DNA from: Clostridiales bacterium
GTDB taxonomy: Bacteria > Bacillota > Clostridia > Saccharofermentanales > Saccharofermentanaceae
Assembly: GCA_017551865.1 (NCBI GenBank)
Contig: JAFZKB010000012.1
Location: 62,001 to 126,000 of the forward strand
Direction of reading: 5' to 3'
Length of the DNA: 64,000 nt
Shown here: piece after piece, positions 34,312-42,902 of the stretch
How the letters are laid out: every line of letters begins with the position of its first letter
How positions within the stretch are numbered: position 1 is the first letter of the stretch
Notes under the pieces: generated by a model
What the model saw: the letters and a program-made list of their open reading frames with translations, nothing else
Databases searched by the model: none
What the model was told of the DNA's origin: nothing
Made by a program: the position numbers and the translations under genes

Positions 34312-35280
34312 CTAGCTATCAAAACCTCTTCCGATGAACCGCACTTCACGTACCAGTTCCACCCCGTTTTTCTCTTTGATGGTCGCCTGGATCTTCCTGA
34401 CCAGCGCATCAATGTCAGAAGCAGTCGCATTTCCGGTGTTGATCACAAATCCCGCATGCTTCTCCGAGACCTGCGCGCCTCCCACCGAAAAGCCCTTGAG
34501 CCCGGCCTGTTCGATCAGCGCGCCCGTATAATACCCCGCCGGGCGCTTGAACATGCTGCCTGCACTCGGATACTGCAGGGGCTGGGACTTCGTCCGCTTC
34601 TCCGTATATTCTTTTATTTGCGAAAAGATCTGTTCCGGATCTCCTTTTTTCAGTCGAAGGACCGCCTCGGTCACGATGCCGCCTTCCTTCATGAAACGGC
34701 TGCTCCGGTAGCCGAGCTGAAGATCTTCTTTTCCTACTGTCTCGACCTCACCCGAAGAAGAGATCGCGATGACCTTTTCCAGAACTTCGGACATATCGTG
34801 ATCGTAGGCTCCTGCGTTCATAAAGACCGCGCCACCCAGCGAACCCGGAATGCCGGAAGCAAATTCGAGGCCCGTAAGACCGGCCTTGGCAGCAAACGAA
34901 GAAAGCCGCGTCAGGAGCGTTCCCGCGCTGGCATAAATGTATGTATATTCACTATTTTCCGGATCTTCTTCCGAACGGATCGCCGAGAAGTTCTCGCCCA
35001 GACGGATCACCAGCCCGTCGATCCCCTCATCGGAGATTACGAGATTAGAGCCGTTGCCCATCAGGAAGAACGGGATACCCAGTTCCCTGGCACAGGAGAT
35101 CAAAGCGGCGATCTCCTCCGTCGAAGACGGCTCCGCATAGATCTGCGCAGGTCCGCCCACACGAAAAGACGTATGCGGTTTCATGATCTCATCTGTCCGG
35201 AGTCCGCTTTCCAGAGCCTCCCATCCCATTTCAGAAAGTCTGCTTCTAAAAAGCGCGATCACGCTGTCATCTACCATCAT
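34312..35280 (-). CDS. murB: UDP-N-acetylenolpyruvoylglucosamine reductase
   Basis: A 322-residue FAD enzyme that reduces UDP-GlcNAc-enolpyruvate in peptidoglycan synthesis. FAD-binding parts: PHTSFRVGGPAQIYAEPSS, FFLMGNGSNLVISDEGIDGL, GLTGLEFASGIPGSLGGAVFMNAGAY. The catalytic Ser is in QYPSAGSMFKRPAGYYTGALIEQAGLKG (about 235-262, written here only by its key part SAGSMFKRP). The shorter C-terminal form is type II. Two ATG codons (35280, 35277) start it. It lies 28 bp after hprK. Confidence 0.95.
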   Translation of the reverse strand: MMVDDSVIALFRSRLSEMGWEALESGLRTDEIMKPHTSFRVGGPAQIYAEPSSTEEIAALISCARELGIPFFLMGNGSNLVISDEGIDGLVIRLGENFSAIRSEEDPENSEYTYIYASAGTLLTRLSSFAAKAGLTGLEFASGIPGSLGGAVFMNAGAYDHDMSEVLEKVIAISSSGEVETVGKEDLQLGYRSSRFMKEGGIVTEAVLRLKKGDPEQIFSQIKEYTEKRTKSQPLQYPSAGSMFKRPAGYYTGALIEQAGLKGFSVGGAQVSEKHAGFVINTGNATASDIDALVRKIQATIKEKNGVELVREVRFIGRGFDS

Positions 35281-35308
35281 GTATGTCCAAAAACCTCAAT
35301 CTTTCTTC

Positions 35309-36241
35309 TTAATCCGCATTGAGCCCGCCCGGGAAAACTCTCGTGACCAGGTCTTTTGCCGCATTATAGCCCATCTTCTTCACACGGTAGTTGATAGCTG
35401 CGGCTTCAACGATGATCGCCAGGTTACGTCCGGGACCTACCGGAATCGTGATCGACGGCACCTTGATACCCAGGATCTCTGTAGTCTCGTCCGTGATGCC
35501 CAGACGGTCGTATGTCTTCTTCTCATCCCAGAGCTCCAGGTTGATAACGAAGTCGATGTTCTCCTGCAGTTTAACGGAAGAAACACCGTACAGTTCTTTT
35601 ACATCGAGAATACCGATACCTCGGATCTCGATCAGGTGCCGGATGACCTCCGGAGCACGGCCCAGAAGCGTCGTCTCGGAAACTCTTCTGATCTCCACCT
35701 GATCATCTGCAATTAGACGGTGACCACGCTTAACGATCTCGAGCGCGGTCTCGGACTTACCAACGCCGCTTTCGCCCAGGATCAGGATACCTTCACCGTT
35801 AACCTCGACCAGAACACCATGCATGGAGATGCGCGGAGCCAGCTCGACGTTTAAGTATTTTACCAGCGAACTCATGAATTCACTCGTTGCCTGATGCGTG
35901 CGAAGCACAGGGATCTGCGACTTCTTCGCTACCGTGATGAGCTCGTCATGTGCCACGTGATTTCTTGTCAGGATCAGGCACGGGATCTTCTTATCGAAAA
36001 GAGCCGCCAGACGTTCTTCTCTCTGCGTCGGATTCAGCTTATCGAGAAACGCGTGCTCCATGTTACCGATCAGCTGGATACGATCCGGACCGAAGTGGTC
36101 ATAGTAGCCCGCGAGCTGCAGGCCCGGACGAGTTACGTCTGCCACATGGATACGTACCTTCTCGATATCCAGAGGCGCATAGATGACCTCCAGTTCGAAG
36201 GACTTGATGATCTCAGTAAGAAAAACGCTTGAATAGGGCAT
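35309..36241 (-). CDS. hprK: HPr kinase/phosphorylase
   Basis: A 310-residue bifunctional enzyme that phosphorylates and dephosphorylates Ser46 of HPr, the centre of catabolite control in Firmicutes. The P-loop is ILGESGVGKSETAL near residue 150; MHGVLVEVNGEG precedes it, LIADDQVEIR and the signature EIRGIGILDVKELYG follow, and VEAAAINYRVKKMGYNAA closes the protein. The ATG at 36241 has GGAGGAG 6 bases upstream; an in-frame TTG at 36259 is less likely. First gene of hprK-murB-rapZ-whiA. Confidence 0.95.
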   Translation of the reverse strand: MPYSSVFLTEIIKSFELEVIYAPLDIEKVRIHVADVTRPGLQLAGYYDHFGPDRIQLIGNMEHAFLDKLNPTQREERLAALFDKKIPCLILTRNHVAHDELITVAKKSQIPVLRTHQATSEFMSSLVKYLNVELAPRISMHGVLVEVNGEGILILGESGVGKSETALEIVKRGHRLIADDQVEIRRVSETTLLGRAPEVIRHLIEIRGIGILDVKELYGVSSVKLQENIDFVINLELWDEKKTYDRLGITDETTEILGIKVPSITIPVGPGRNLAIIVEAAAINYRVKKMGYNAAKDLVTRVFPGGLNAD

Positions 36242-36327
36242 AGCGCGCTCCTCCGTCAAAAAGTGTCTATATCCATTTTATACCAAACAAGCGCCAAACG
36301 GCAAAGGATTTATCGTTCACGAGGAAA

Positions 36328-36434
36328 CGAATCTGATAGCAAAAAAAGAAGATCTCCCAGGTGGCGAGTTTTGCTTCAGCAAACTGTTTGAGCCACAAGG
36401 GAGATACTTCTTTTTTGCTAATTAATCAGATTCG
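36328..36434 (-). terminator. Very long hairpin terminator after the EF-G paralogue
   Basis: A left part (36328-36358) and a right part (36399-36434) pair as CGAATCTGAT/ATCAGATTCG, AGCAAAAAAAGAAG/CTTCTTTTTTGCT and ATCTCCC/GGGAGAT, with small bulges, about 30 pairs in all. A further GTGGC/GCCAC hairpin sits inside. The minus-strand copy ends in CTTCTTTTTTT. It starts one base after the stop codon at 36436. Confidence 0.85.
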
Positions 36435-36435
36435 A

Positions 36436-38517
36436 TTACTCGTCGTCAGACAGGAATGCTTTTCTTGCCTCGATGACTTTCGCCTGGACATCGCCCGGAG
36501 CCTGCTCATAACGTGCATGCTCGATGGTGTACCAGCCGCGGCCCTGTGTCATGGACTTCAGGTCGGTAGCGTAGGTAGCCATTTCAGATGTCGGAACTTC
36601 GCAGTTGATGACGGAACCAGTCTCGTCACTGTCGATACCCATGATGCGGCCACGACGCTTGTTCATGTCGCCCATGATATCACCCTGCTTATCCTCCGGA
36701 ATATGAACGGATACTGTGCTGATCGGCTCAAGGAGAACCGGATTGGCAGCAGCCATACCTGCTTTGAATGCGAGGTTTGCAGCAATCTTGAATGCCATTT
36801 CCGAGGAGTCTACATCGTGGTAGGAACCATCAACGAGAGTTGCCTTGAGGTTTACTACCGGGAAGGCACCGAGGATACCCTTCTTAACTGCATCCTGGAG
36901 TCCTTTTTCAACGGCCGGGAAGAAGTTCTTCGGAACGGCGCCGCCGAATACGTTCTCTTCGAATACGAGCTCTTCAGAATCTGTCGGCTCAAACTCGATC
37001 CATACATCACCGTACTGACCGTGACCACCGGACTGCTTCTTGTGCTTACCCTGAACCTTGACCTTCTTGCGGATCGCTTCACGGTAAGGAACACGAGGTT
37101 CTTCGAGATCAGCATCTACGTTGAACTTACTCTTGAGCTTACTCTTCAGTACGGAGATCTCCTGCTCACCGAGACCGGAGATGACCATCTGCTTGGTTTC
37201 TGCATTGTTAACTACTGTAAATACCGGATCCTCGTCCTTCAACTTGTTAAGACCGGACATGATCTTATCTTCTTCACCTCTTGCCTTCGGAACAATACCC
37301 ATGGAAAGACACGGTGTCGGGAAGTTGATCTTGGTCAGTGTTACGATACGGGACTTGTCGCAGAGAGTATCGTTGGTCTGTGTGATCACAAGTTTTGCAA
37401 CCGCACCGATATCACCGGCAACGACCTGATCTGTCGGGATCTGCTTCTTACCTACCATGTAGAACAGACCGCCCATGCGCTCTTCCTTCTCTTTTACTGC
37501 GTTATATACAGTCGAGTTACTCTTCAGGATACCTGCATATACGCGGAACAGAGAGATACGTCCTACGAACGGGTCAGCGATGGTCTTAAAGACGAAAGCT
37601 GCGAGCGGATCGTTCTCATTGCAGACGATCGTGAGCTTCTCGCCGTCCGGTGTCTCACCTTCTTGCGGCGGCTTTGTGGAAGCCGGCGGTGTATCCTTGG
37701 AAAGGCAGTTCATCAGGAACTCTACGCCCCAGTTCTTATATGCGGAACCGCAATAGATCGGGTGCAGAGTACCATCTGCGAAACCTGCATGTACGCCACG
37801 ACGGAATTCATCCTCTGTGAAAGGCTCGCCTGCGAAATACTTCTCCATCAGTTCTTCGTCGCACTCTGCAACGACTTCGTTGATCTTGTCCTGAAGTTCA
37901 GTTACGCGATCTTCGAACTCTGCCGGAAGCGGAACTTCGGTCTGCGCACCGGTCTTCTCATCGAGAGTAAACGCGCGCTTATTCATAACGTCTACGATAC
38001 CCGTCATCTTATCTCCGGTCATGATCGGGAGAGAAAGCGGGATAACGCCACGGCCGTAACGCTCCATCATACGGGACACAACACCCTCGAAGTCTGCGTT
38101 CGGTTCGTCCATACGGTTCAGGAAGAAAAGGAACGGAACCTTTCTCTTATTCAGTAAGCGGATCGCCTTCTCGGAACCAACAGAAGTGCCGCCCTTTGCG
38201 CTGATTACTACGATCGCGCTGCCTGCTACACGAATACCGGCCATCGTCTCACCGAGAAAATCGAAATCACCGGGGGTGTCGATGAGATTCATCTTCGTGT
38301 TCTTCCACTCACATGCCGCTACGGATGTGTTAAGGGAAATCTGGCGCTTGATCTCTTCCGGATCAAAGTCCAGTGCGGTGTTACCATCTGCGGAACGTCC
38401 GAGACGATCGATCGCTTTACCGCAAAAGAGCATCGCTTCTGCAAGCGCAGTCTTACCAGATCCGCCATGGCCCAGTAACGCAATGTTACGGATCTTGTCT
38501 GCCGAATAATTGGTCAT
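36436..38517 (-). CDS. Elongation factor G paralogue (EF-G-like GTPase)
   Basis: A 693-residue translational GTPase with all EF-G domains. It belongs to the EF-G-like subgroup rather than the main FusA: G1 is GHGGSGKT (residues 16-23) where FusA has GHIDAGKT, G3 reads DTPGDFDF instead of DTPGHVDF (the catalytic His position is Asp), and G4 is NRMD. The C-terminal part keeps GHGQYGDVWIEFEP, PEDKQGDIMGDMNKRRGRIMG and the tail TSEMATYATDLKSMTQGRG. No rpsL, rpsG or tuf lie near, unlike the usual fusA operon. Its exact role in translation is open. GGAGG precedes the ATG. A palindrome sits in its promoter (38559-38570). Confidence 0.88.
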   Translation of the reverse strand: MTNYSADKIRNIALLGHGGSGKTALAEAMLFCGKAIDRLGRSADGNTALDFDPEEIKRQISLNTSVAACEWKNTKMNLIDTPGDFDFLGETMAGIRVAGSAIVVISAKGGTSVGSEKAIRLLNKRKVPFLFFLNRMDEPNADFEGVVSRMMERYGRGVIPLSLPIMTGDKMTGIVDVMNKRAFTLDEKTGAQTEVPLPAEFEDRVTELQDKINEVVAECDEELMEKYFAGEPFTEDEFRRGVHAGFADGTLHPIYCGSAYKNWGVEFLMNCLSKDTPPASTKPPQEGETPDGEKLTIVCNENDPLAAFVFKTIADPFVGRISLFRVYAGILKSNSTVYNAVKEKEERMGGLFYMVGKKQIPTDQVVAGDIGAVAKLVITQTNDTLCDKSRIVTLTKINFPTPCLSMGIVPKARGEEDKIMSGLNKLKDEDPVFTVVNNAETKQMVISGLGEQEISVLKSKLKSKFNVDADLEEPRVPYREAIRKKVKVQGKHKKQSGGHGQYGDVWIEFEPTDSEELVFEENVFGGAVPKNFFPAVEKGLQDAVKKGILGAFPVVNLKATLVDGSYHDVDSSEMAFKIAANLAFKAGMAAANPVLLEPISTVSVHIPEDKQGDIMGDMNKRRGRIMGIDSDETGSVINCEVPTSEMATYATDLKSMTQGRGWYTIEHARYEQAPGDVQAKVIEARKAFLSDDE

Positions 38518-38552
38518 GTATTCGTCCTCCTAATTTAAACTCTAATGGGACT

Positions 38553-38570
38553 ATTATAACCGATATCGGT
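38553..38570 (-). promoter_or_regulatory. -10 box and overlapping palindrome upstream of the EF-G paralogue
   Basis: TATAAT (38558-38553) is a perfect -10, about 36 bp before the ATG. The perfect 12-bp palindrome ACCGATATCGGT (38559-38570) lies directly upstream in the spacer. The -35 (TGGATA region at 17 bp) is weak, which would suit a regulated promoter. No known regulator is assigned. Confidence 0.6.
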
Positions 38571-38579
38571 ATCAATATC

Positions 38580-38615
38580 CACAAAAACTTTCATTCTGTG
38601 CGAAAGTTTTTTGTG
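38580..38615. repeat. Inverted repeat upstream of the EF-G paralogue promoter
   Basis: CACAAAAACTTTC (38580-38592) and GAAAGTTTTTTGTG (38602-38615) pair across a 9-base loop. It lies just upstream of the -35 region, between that promoter and the terminator at 38710. Role unknown; T-rich arms could be a second terminator or a protein site. Confidence 0.6.
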
Positions 38616-38709
38616 ACACTTAACGGCAAAATTCTTTTCTCTTTTCGAAAAGATCCTTTCCCCCGAAAAGGCTTATCGTTATTGCCCCGTACCGGTCCTT
38701 TCCGTGCAG

Positions 38710-38742
38710 AAAAAAGGCTGTCCCCGTTATCCGGAAACAGCC
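38710..38742 (-). terminator. Rho-independent terminator of the coiled-coil gene
   Basis: GGCTGT and ACAGCC arms (38716-38721, 38737-38742); on the minus strand AGGGCTGT...ACAGCC is followed by TTTTTTCTGC. It lies about 38 bp past the stop. Confidence 0.8.
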
Positions 38743-38779
38743 CTGAATTTCAATGTTTTAGCGGTTTGGGGAAGGAGTC

Positions 38780-40876
38780 TTATGCCTCTTCCACGTTTCT
38801 CTCGAAGATCATGATCACACGGTCTTCCTTGATGGAAACGGAACCTGTGGACAGGCTCATGCTCTCACCGCCCATGGACGCCTGCAGCTTACCGCCTTCG
38901 TCGTTGATCATGCTGTGGAGTCTCCAGCCGCTGGCCGCCTTGGTCGCGAGGATCTCCGCGATGCGCTCGGAGTTTACTTCACCATTGGACAGATGCGGTA
39001 CAACGACTACGGAATATTCTTTCAGTCCGTCCGAAATGGAGATCGCACCACCGCCGACCGGCATGTTGTCCACGCGATCCTGCAGTTTCTTGATCGCCTT
39101 CTGTGTCTCGTCCAGCTGCTTTTCGAGTTCTTCCTTCGACTTCGCCATTTCTTCCAACTCACTTTCCTTCTGTTTCAGTGCATCCTGAAGTTTGCCCTTT
39201 TCACTTTCGGACAGTGCAGACTCCTTAAGAGCGACCGCGCGCTTTTCTGCTTTCATGATGACTTCCTGCGCTTCGACTTCCGCGAGTTTTTTCGCGATCT
39301 TCGAATCCGCGATGATCGACTTAGCCGTCTCAAGGTCGTTCTTCAGAGCGGCGAGCTGTGTCTCATATGTGCTCTTGCTCTGCTCCTGCTCCTTCGTCAT
39401 CTTCGCGATATCTGCTTCCAGAGCGGCCTTCTGCTTGGCGATCACGTCACAGCCGGCTTTTGCCTCCGCCTGGAGTCTGTCTTTCTCGGACTGGGCATCC
39501 TGGATCGCTTTATTCGCCTGATCCAGCTTCGCTGCCGCTTCCTGCTCCATCTTCTGCTTTTCCTGCTGAGCCAGCGCGAGGACCTGAGAAGCTTCCTGAT
39601 CCAGGCGGGCCTTCTCCTGCTGGGAAGCCTGAAGCTCCGCCTGAGTCTGTGCGACCAGACGATCTCTTTCCTCATTCGTCTGAGTGAGGATCTGATCTCT
39701 CTCTGCAGTGGTCTGCGCGACGATCTGATCTCTCTCCGCCGCGGTCTGCGTCATAATGCGGTTGCTCTCATCTGTCGCCTCTTTAAGCAGCCGGTCTCTT
39801 TCCGCAGTAGCTTCCTGAAGGATACGCGTACTTTCAGTCTCCGCTTCCTTCTTCAGGGCTTCGACCTGAACATCGAGGTTCTCTTTTTCCTGCGCGATTG
39901 CTTCATAGGAATGCTGGGTCTCATCGAGAGCCGCCTGCATGCGCTCGGCTTCCTCGATCAGTTCCTGTCTTCTCTTCTGGGCTTTATCGACTTCGACCAT
40001 GATCTTCTGGGCTTCTGCCACATAAGCCTGCATCTCGGAGTCAGCCTGTTTCTTCGTCTTCTCGACATCGGCCAGGATCTGCTGGGCTTCTGCAAGAGCA
40101 GCCGCCTTGGCATCCTCGCCCTCTTTCAGTTTCTGCTTCGTGGTCTCCTCCGCCTCGGCTTCCAGTTTCTTCCTGGCCGCCTCATAGTCGGTCTTCATTG
40201 CATTGAGGGAAGCTTCGATATCTTTTAATTCTTTCGCCGCGGCATCTCTCTTCTCGAGGATCTCCTTACCGGCTGCTTCGGCCGCCTGCGCCTCATCGAG
40301 CATCTGCTGTCTTCTGGCCATGGCGTCTTTATATTCTTTCTGAACCTGAACAGCAAGCGCTTCTGTCTCCTTATGGGCTTCCATAAGGATCGCTTCCTGC
40401 TCCTTCTTTGCCTGACGGATCATCTCTTCGCGCTCGGCTTCCATTTCTTTTCTGGCCTCGGCACGAACCTTTTCCTGTTCTGCGGTTACATCGAGGGAAC
40501 GCTTCTTCTCGATCTCGACGGCTTCTCTGATTTCCGTCAGTTCTTTCTCGAGCTGCTTTCTCTCATCCAGGGCACGCTTTCTGATCTCGACGTACTCCGA
40601 CTCGATACGGAGTTTCTCGGCCTCGAGCTGCTGGTTCAAAGTCTCGATCTCACGCTGATTTCTCGACTTCATTTCCTGGATCAGTTTTTCCTCGTCGGAA
40701 AGCTTTTTTTCAACACGAGCACTGGCTTCCTGCTCGTTTCGCTTAATGTTCTCACTGGCTTCCTGCCGTGCAACATCTTCCCCTTCTCGCGCCGCCTTCT
40801 GGAAATCATACTTACACATGAAGCAACGCGCCACGTTATCACCCATCATAACGCCACATACAGGACACTTCTTCAT
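38780..40876 (-). CDS. Zinc-ribbon, long coiled-coil and DUF4177-like protein, 698 aa
   Basis: The N-terminus has a zinc ribbon (CPVCGVMMGDNVARCFMC, residues 4-21). Residues about 40-600 are one Glu/Lys/Ala-rich coiled coil, including a repeated run of the type QTAAERDQI, QTTAERDQI, QTNEERDRL near 400-430. The last 85 residues (ISDGLKEYSVVVVPHLSNGE, NSERIAEILATKAASGWRLH, EDRVIMIFERN) resemble the small DUF4177 domain. No signal peptide or membrane segment. It could be a cytoskeletal or scaffold protein. The start at 40876 has GGAGAG upstream; the open frame begins at 40912. Confidence 0.8.
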   Translation of the reverse strand: MKKCPVCGVMMGDNVARCFMCKYDFQKAAREGEDVARQEASENIKRNEQEASARVEKKLSDEEKLIQEMKSRNQREIETLNQQLEAEKLRIESEYVEIRKRALDERKQLEKELTEIREAVEIEKKRSLDVTAEQEKVRAEARKEMEAEREEMIRQAKKEQEAILMEAHKETEALAVQVQKEYKDAMARRQQMLDEAQAAEAAGKEILEKRDAAAKELKDIEASLNAMKTDYEAARKKLEAEAEETTKQKLKEGEDAKAAALAEAQQILADVEKTKKQADSEMQAYVAEAQKIMVEVDKAQKRRQELIEEAERMQAALDETQHSYEAIAQEKENLDVQVEALKKEAETESTRILQEATAERDRLLKEATDESNRIMTQTAAERDQIVAQTTAERDQILTQTNEERDRLVAQTQAELQASQQEKARLDQEASQVLALAQQEKQKMEQEAAAKLDQANKAIQDAQSEKDRLQAEAKAGCDVIAKQKAALEADIAKMTKEQEQSKSTYETQLAALKNDLETAKSIIADSKIAKKLAEVEAQEVIMKAEKRAVALKESALSESEKGKLQDALKQKESELEEMAKSKEELEKQLDETQKAIKKLQDRVDNMPVGGGAISISDGLKEYSVVVVPHLSNGEVNSERIAEILATKAASGWRLHSMINDEGGKLQASMGGESMSLSTGSVSIKEDRVIMIFERNVEEA

Positions 40877-40990
40877 TAGGTTACTCTCCTCATGCATCGA
40901 ATTGTAAACCAATTATACAACCTTTTCGCGATTTTTTCATTGCTTCCTATGTAATTTCACAACAAATTGACAAAGATTTTTCATATAATA

Positions 40991-41018
40991 CAAAAATCCC
41001 CGTGGGTCTCACGGGGAT
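40991..41018 (-). terminator. Rho-independent terminator after the zinc-ribbon protein genes
   Basis: ATCCCCGTG and CACGGGGAT pair across a 5-base loop; on the minus strand the stem is followed by TTTTTGTATT. About 70 bp past the stop at 41086. Confidence 0.88.
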
Positions 41019-41085
41019 CTAAGGGCTGTTATTCAGCGCTTTTCGGGATTTTTCCACTGGAAAAGATCCGTTCATTTTTTTGTGG

Positions 41086-41700
41086 TCACATGTACAGTCT
41101 GTCTCCTGCCCTCACCATGACCCAGATAAAGAATGCAAAATAGATGAGGACCAGTAAAGCCGCGGAGATGATCAGAAGGGTCTTGCAAAGGGAGAACGAG
41201 CGGCTCGCCTCCTGCTGATTCCTCTCCTCCACACCGCCTATGGACTTGACCAGGCTGATGATGCAGAGCGGCATCGGGCACAGGATCCCGACGATCGACA
41301 GGAACGATAAGACCAGCATCACGATGGACAGTCCGCGAAGTCCTTCAAAATCGTATTTCTCCGTTGCGTCAATGTGATAGAAATCACTTTCATCCACAGG
41401 ATTCGAATATATGGCCGGGGCCGGAGCCTGGAACGCCATAGCCGGGGCCGCAGAGAATACCGACTGCGGAGCCGCATAGGACACCGGTACAAAAGGCTGG
41501 GGGGCGGAAGGCGCCGGGGCAACTGCCGGATCCTCCTTCTGAGCAAAAGAGGCAGGAACGAACGGCGACGGAGCCGGTGCCGGGACGGGTGTCCCGACCG
41601 TGTCCGGGCGAAGCGGTTCCTGTTTTGCTACCGGATGTCCGCACTCTGTACAGAAGAGCGCGTTATCGGATATCTCTTTATGACACTGCTCGCAAAGCAT
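41086..41700 (-). CDS. Zinc-ribbon membrane protein, 204 aa
   Basis: N-terminal zinc ribbon (CEQCHKEISDNALFCTECGHP), a long Pro/Ala-rich linker to about residue 110, then two membrane segments (about 125-150 and 170-195; LSIVMLVLSFLSIVGILCPM is part of the first). The 204-residue length and layout match the next gene at 41714, and the two are 13 bp apart. GAGGTG lies 6 bases before the ATG at 41700; a GTG 9 bases earlier is inside that site. Function unknown. Confidence 0.75.
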   Translation of the reverse strand: MLCEQCHKEISDNALFCTECGHPVAKQEPLRPDTVGTPVPAPAPSPFVPASFAQKEDPAVAPAPSAPQPFVPVSYAAPQSVFSAAPAMAFQAPAPAIYSNPVDESDFYHIDATEKYDFEGLRGLSIVMLVLSFLSIVGILCPMPLCIISLVKSIGGVEERNQQEASRSFSLCKTLLIISAALLVLIYFAFFIWVMVRAGDRLYM

Positions 41701-41713
41701 TATGTGCACCTCA

Positions 41714-42298
41714 TTATCTGATCAGGCTCTTAAAAAATACTGCGAGCTTGTTCGCTTTTTCTGCAGAAATGGAAGCAGATTCCCATGCGGATTCAAAAGA
41801 CTCGCTGACAGCATCGATGAAAGCGGAGATGCTTCCGTAAGAGATGAAGATCGAGCCGATCAGAACTGCCAGGCCGCCGAAAAGGGCCACGATGGATACG
41901 ATAAGAAGGATCATGGAGATCTTGCGGTTGTGCGCTTCTTCTTCAGCACTCAGGCTGGCCTTGACCTTCGATGCATACACGAGACCAATGATGGAAAGGA
42001 TCGTGGAAATAAGTGTGATACCGATGGTAAAGCAGCAGCAGATCACGCCGAAGATGAGCAGGATGATGTGACCTGCCATAAGTCCGCCGGCTCCACCCGG
42101 TGTATAGAATGTAGGGGTCGTCGGAGCTGAATATGTCTGCGGCTGCGGTTGCGGCTGAACCGGTGCTGTATCAAAAGAAGCCGGTGTCTGAAACTGCGGC
42201 TGCGGGACTTCCGGTGCCGGTGCTTCTACTTTCGCACCACAATTCTGGCAGAACATGGATCCGCCTGTCTCCTGTCCACAATATTTACATTGCGCCAT
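41714..42298 (-). CDS. Zinc-ribbon membrane protein, 194 aa
   Basis: Zinc ribbon CKYCGQETGGSMFCQNCG at residues 4-21, a Pro/Gln-rich linker (PQPQFQTPASFDTAPVQPQP region), then two membrane segments (about 75-105 and 118-148) and an amphipathic tail. It resembles DUF4190-type proteins. Together with 41086 and the coiled-coil gene it makes three adjacent zinc-ribbon proteins. GGAGG precedes the ATG. Function unknown. Confidence 0.75.
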   Translation of the reverse strand: MAQCKYCGQETGGSMFCQNCGAKVEAPAPEVPQPQFQTPASFDTAPVQPQPQPQTYSAPTTPTFYTPGGAGGLMAGHIILLIFGVICCCFTIGITLISTILSIIGLVYASKVKASLSAEEEAHNRKISMILLIVSIVALFGGLAVLIGSIFISYGSISAFIDAVSESFESAWESASISAEKANKLAVFFKSLIR

Positions 42299-42452
42299 AG
42301 TAATGTCCTCCTTGGTCCGGGCTCAGAAAAGAGCGAGCCTAAATAATTACTTCTTTAGTAATAATAATGTGTTTAGAATTCTTTCGCAACAAAATGTATG
42401 ACATATTTAAACATTATTTATATGTCAGATTCCCGGGATACACGCCCCTATT

Positions 42453-42902
42453 TCACGGCGCAAGTACTGTAAACGGCCACACCGGCACATTTCGGAGCAC
42501 CGTAAAAAGGAAGACCACTGAAAGGATCGAGACGGTCGCCCAGATCGGCAGGCTCTCGGGGATCCACATCACTCTTTTTCTGAAAAACAGGGTCGTCAGC
42601 GCGACCAGAAAATACCAGCCCAGGATCAGCGCCGCAAACGGGAAAAGAAGATTATAGTCGAATGCTTTCAGGATGTTCCCGTGCACAAGTGCATGAAGCG
42701 CCCTTGTATCTCCGCAGCCCGGGCAATAAACACCGAAACATTCATGCGTCAGGCAGGGGATCGTGGCGCCGGGAGACTTTTCCGGATCAACGATAAAGAT
42801 ATAAATAAGCCCCAGAATGACGACAAGGATCATGCCGATCATTAGAGGCCAGCGGACATAGTTTCTATATAAAAACGGGACTTTCTGGTTCTTTTCCGAC
42901 AT
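42453..42902 (-). CDS. DUF2752 membrane protein
   Basis: A 149-residue protein with the DUF2752 signature CLTHECFGVYCPGCGDTRAL at about 49-68 and three membrane segments (16-36, 85-108, 120-142). The clustered cysteines are typical of the family. Function is not known. It shares one base with the stop of the CAP-domain gene (42902) and should be translated with it. Confidence 0.85.
   Translation of the reverse strand: MSEKNQKVPFLYRNYVRWPLMIGMILVVILGLIYIFIVDPEKSPGATIPCLTHECFGVYCPGCGDTRALHALVHGNILKAFDYNLLFPFAALILGWYFLVALTTLFFRKRVMWIPESLPIWATVSILSVVFLFTVLRNVPVWPFTVLAP

Noticed and set aside
36361..38157. 598-codon plus-strand open frame opposite the EF-G paralogue
   Set aside because: Antisense shadow of a clear gene; no family match, Cys/Arg/Leu-rich composition, no ribosome site.
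38915..40228. 437-codon plus-strand open frame opposite the coiled-coil gene
   Set aside because: Shadow of a Glu/Lys-rich repetitive gene; product is Phe/Leu/Arg-rich without any motif.
42399..42427. TGACATAT / ATATGTCA inverted repeat as a terminator
   Set aside because: Stem is entirely weak A/T pairs and has no T-run; not a convincing terminator.
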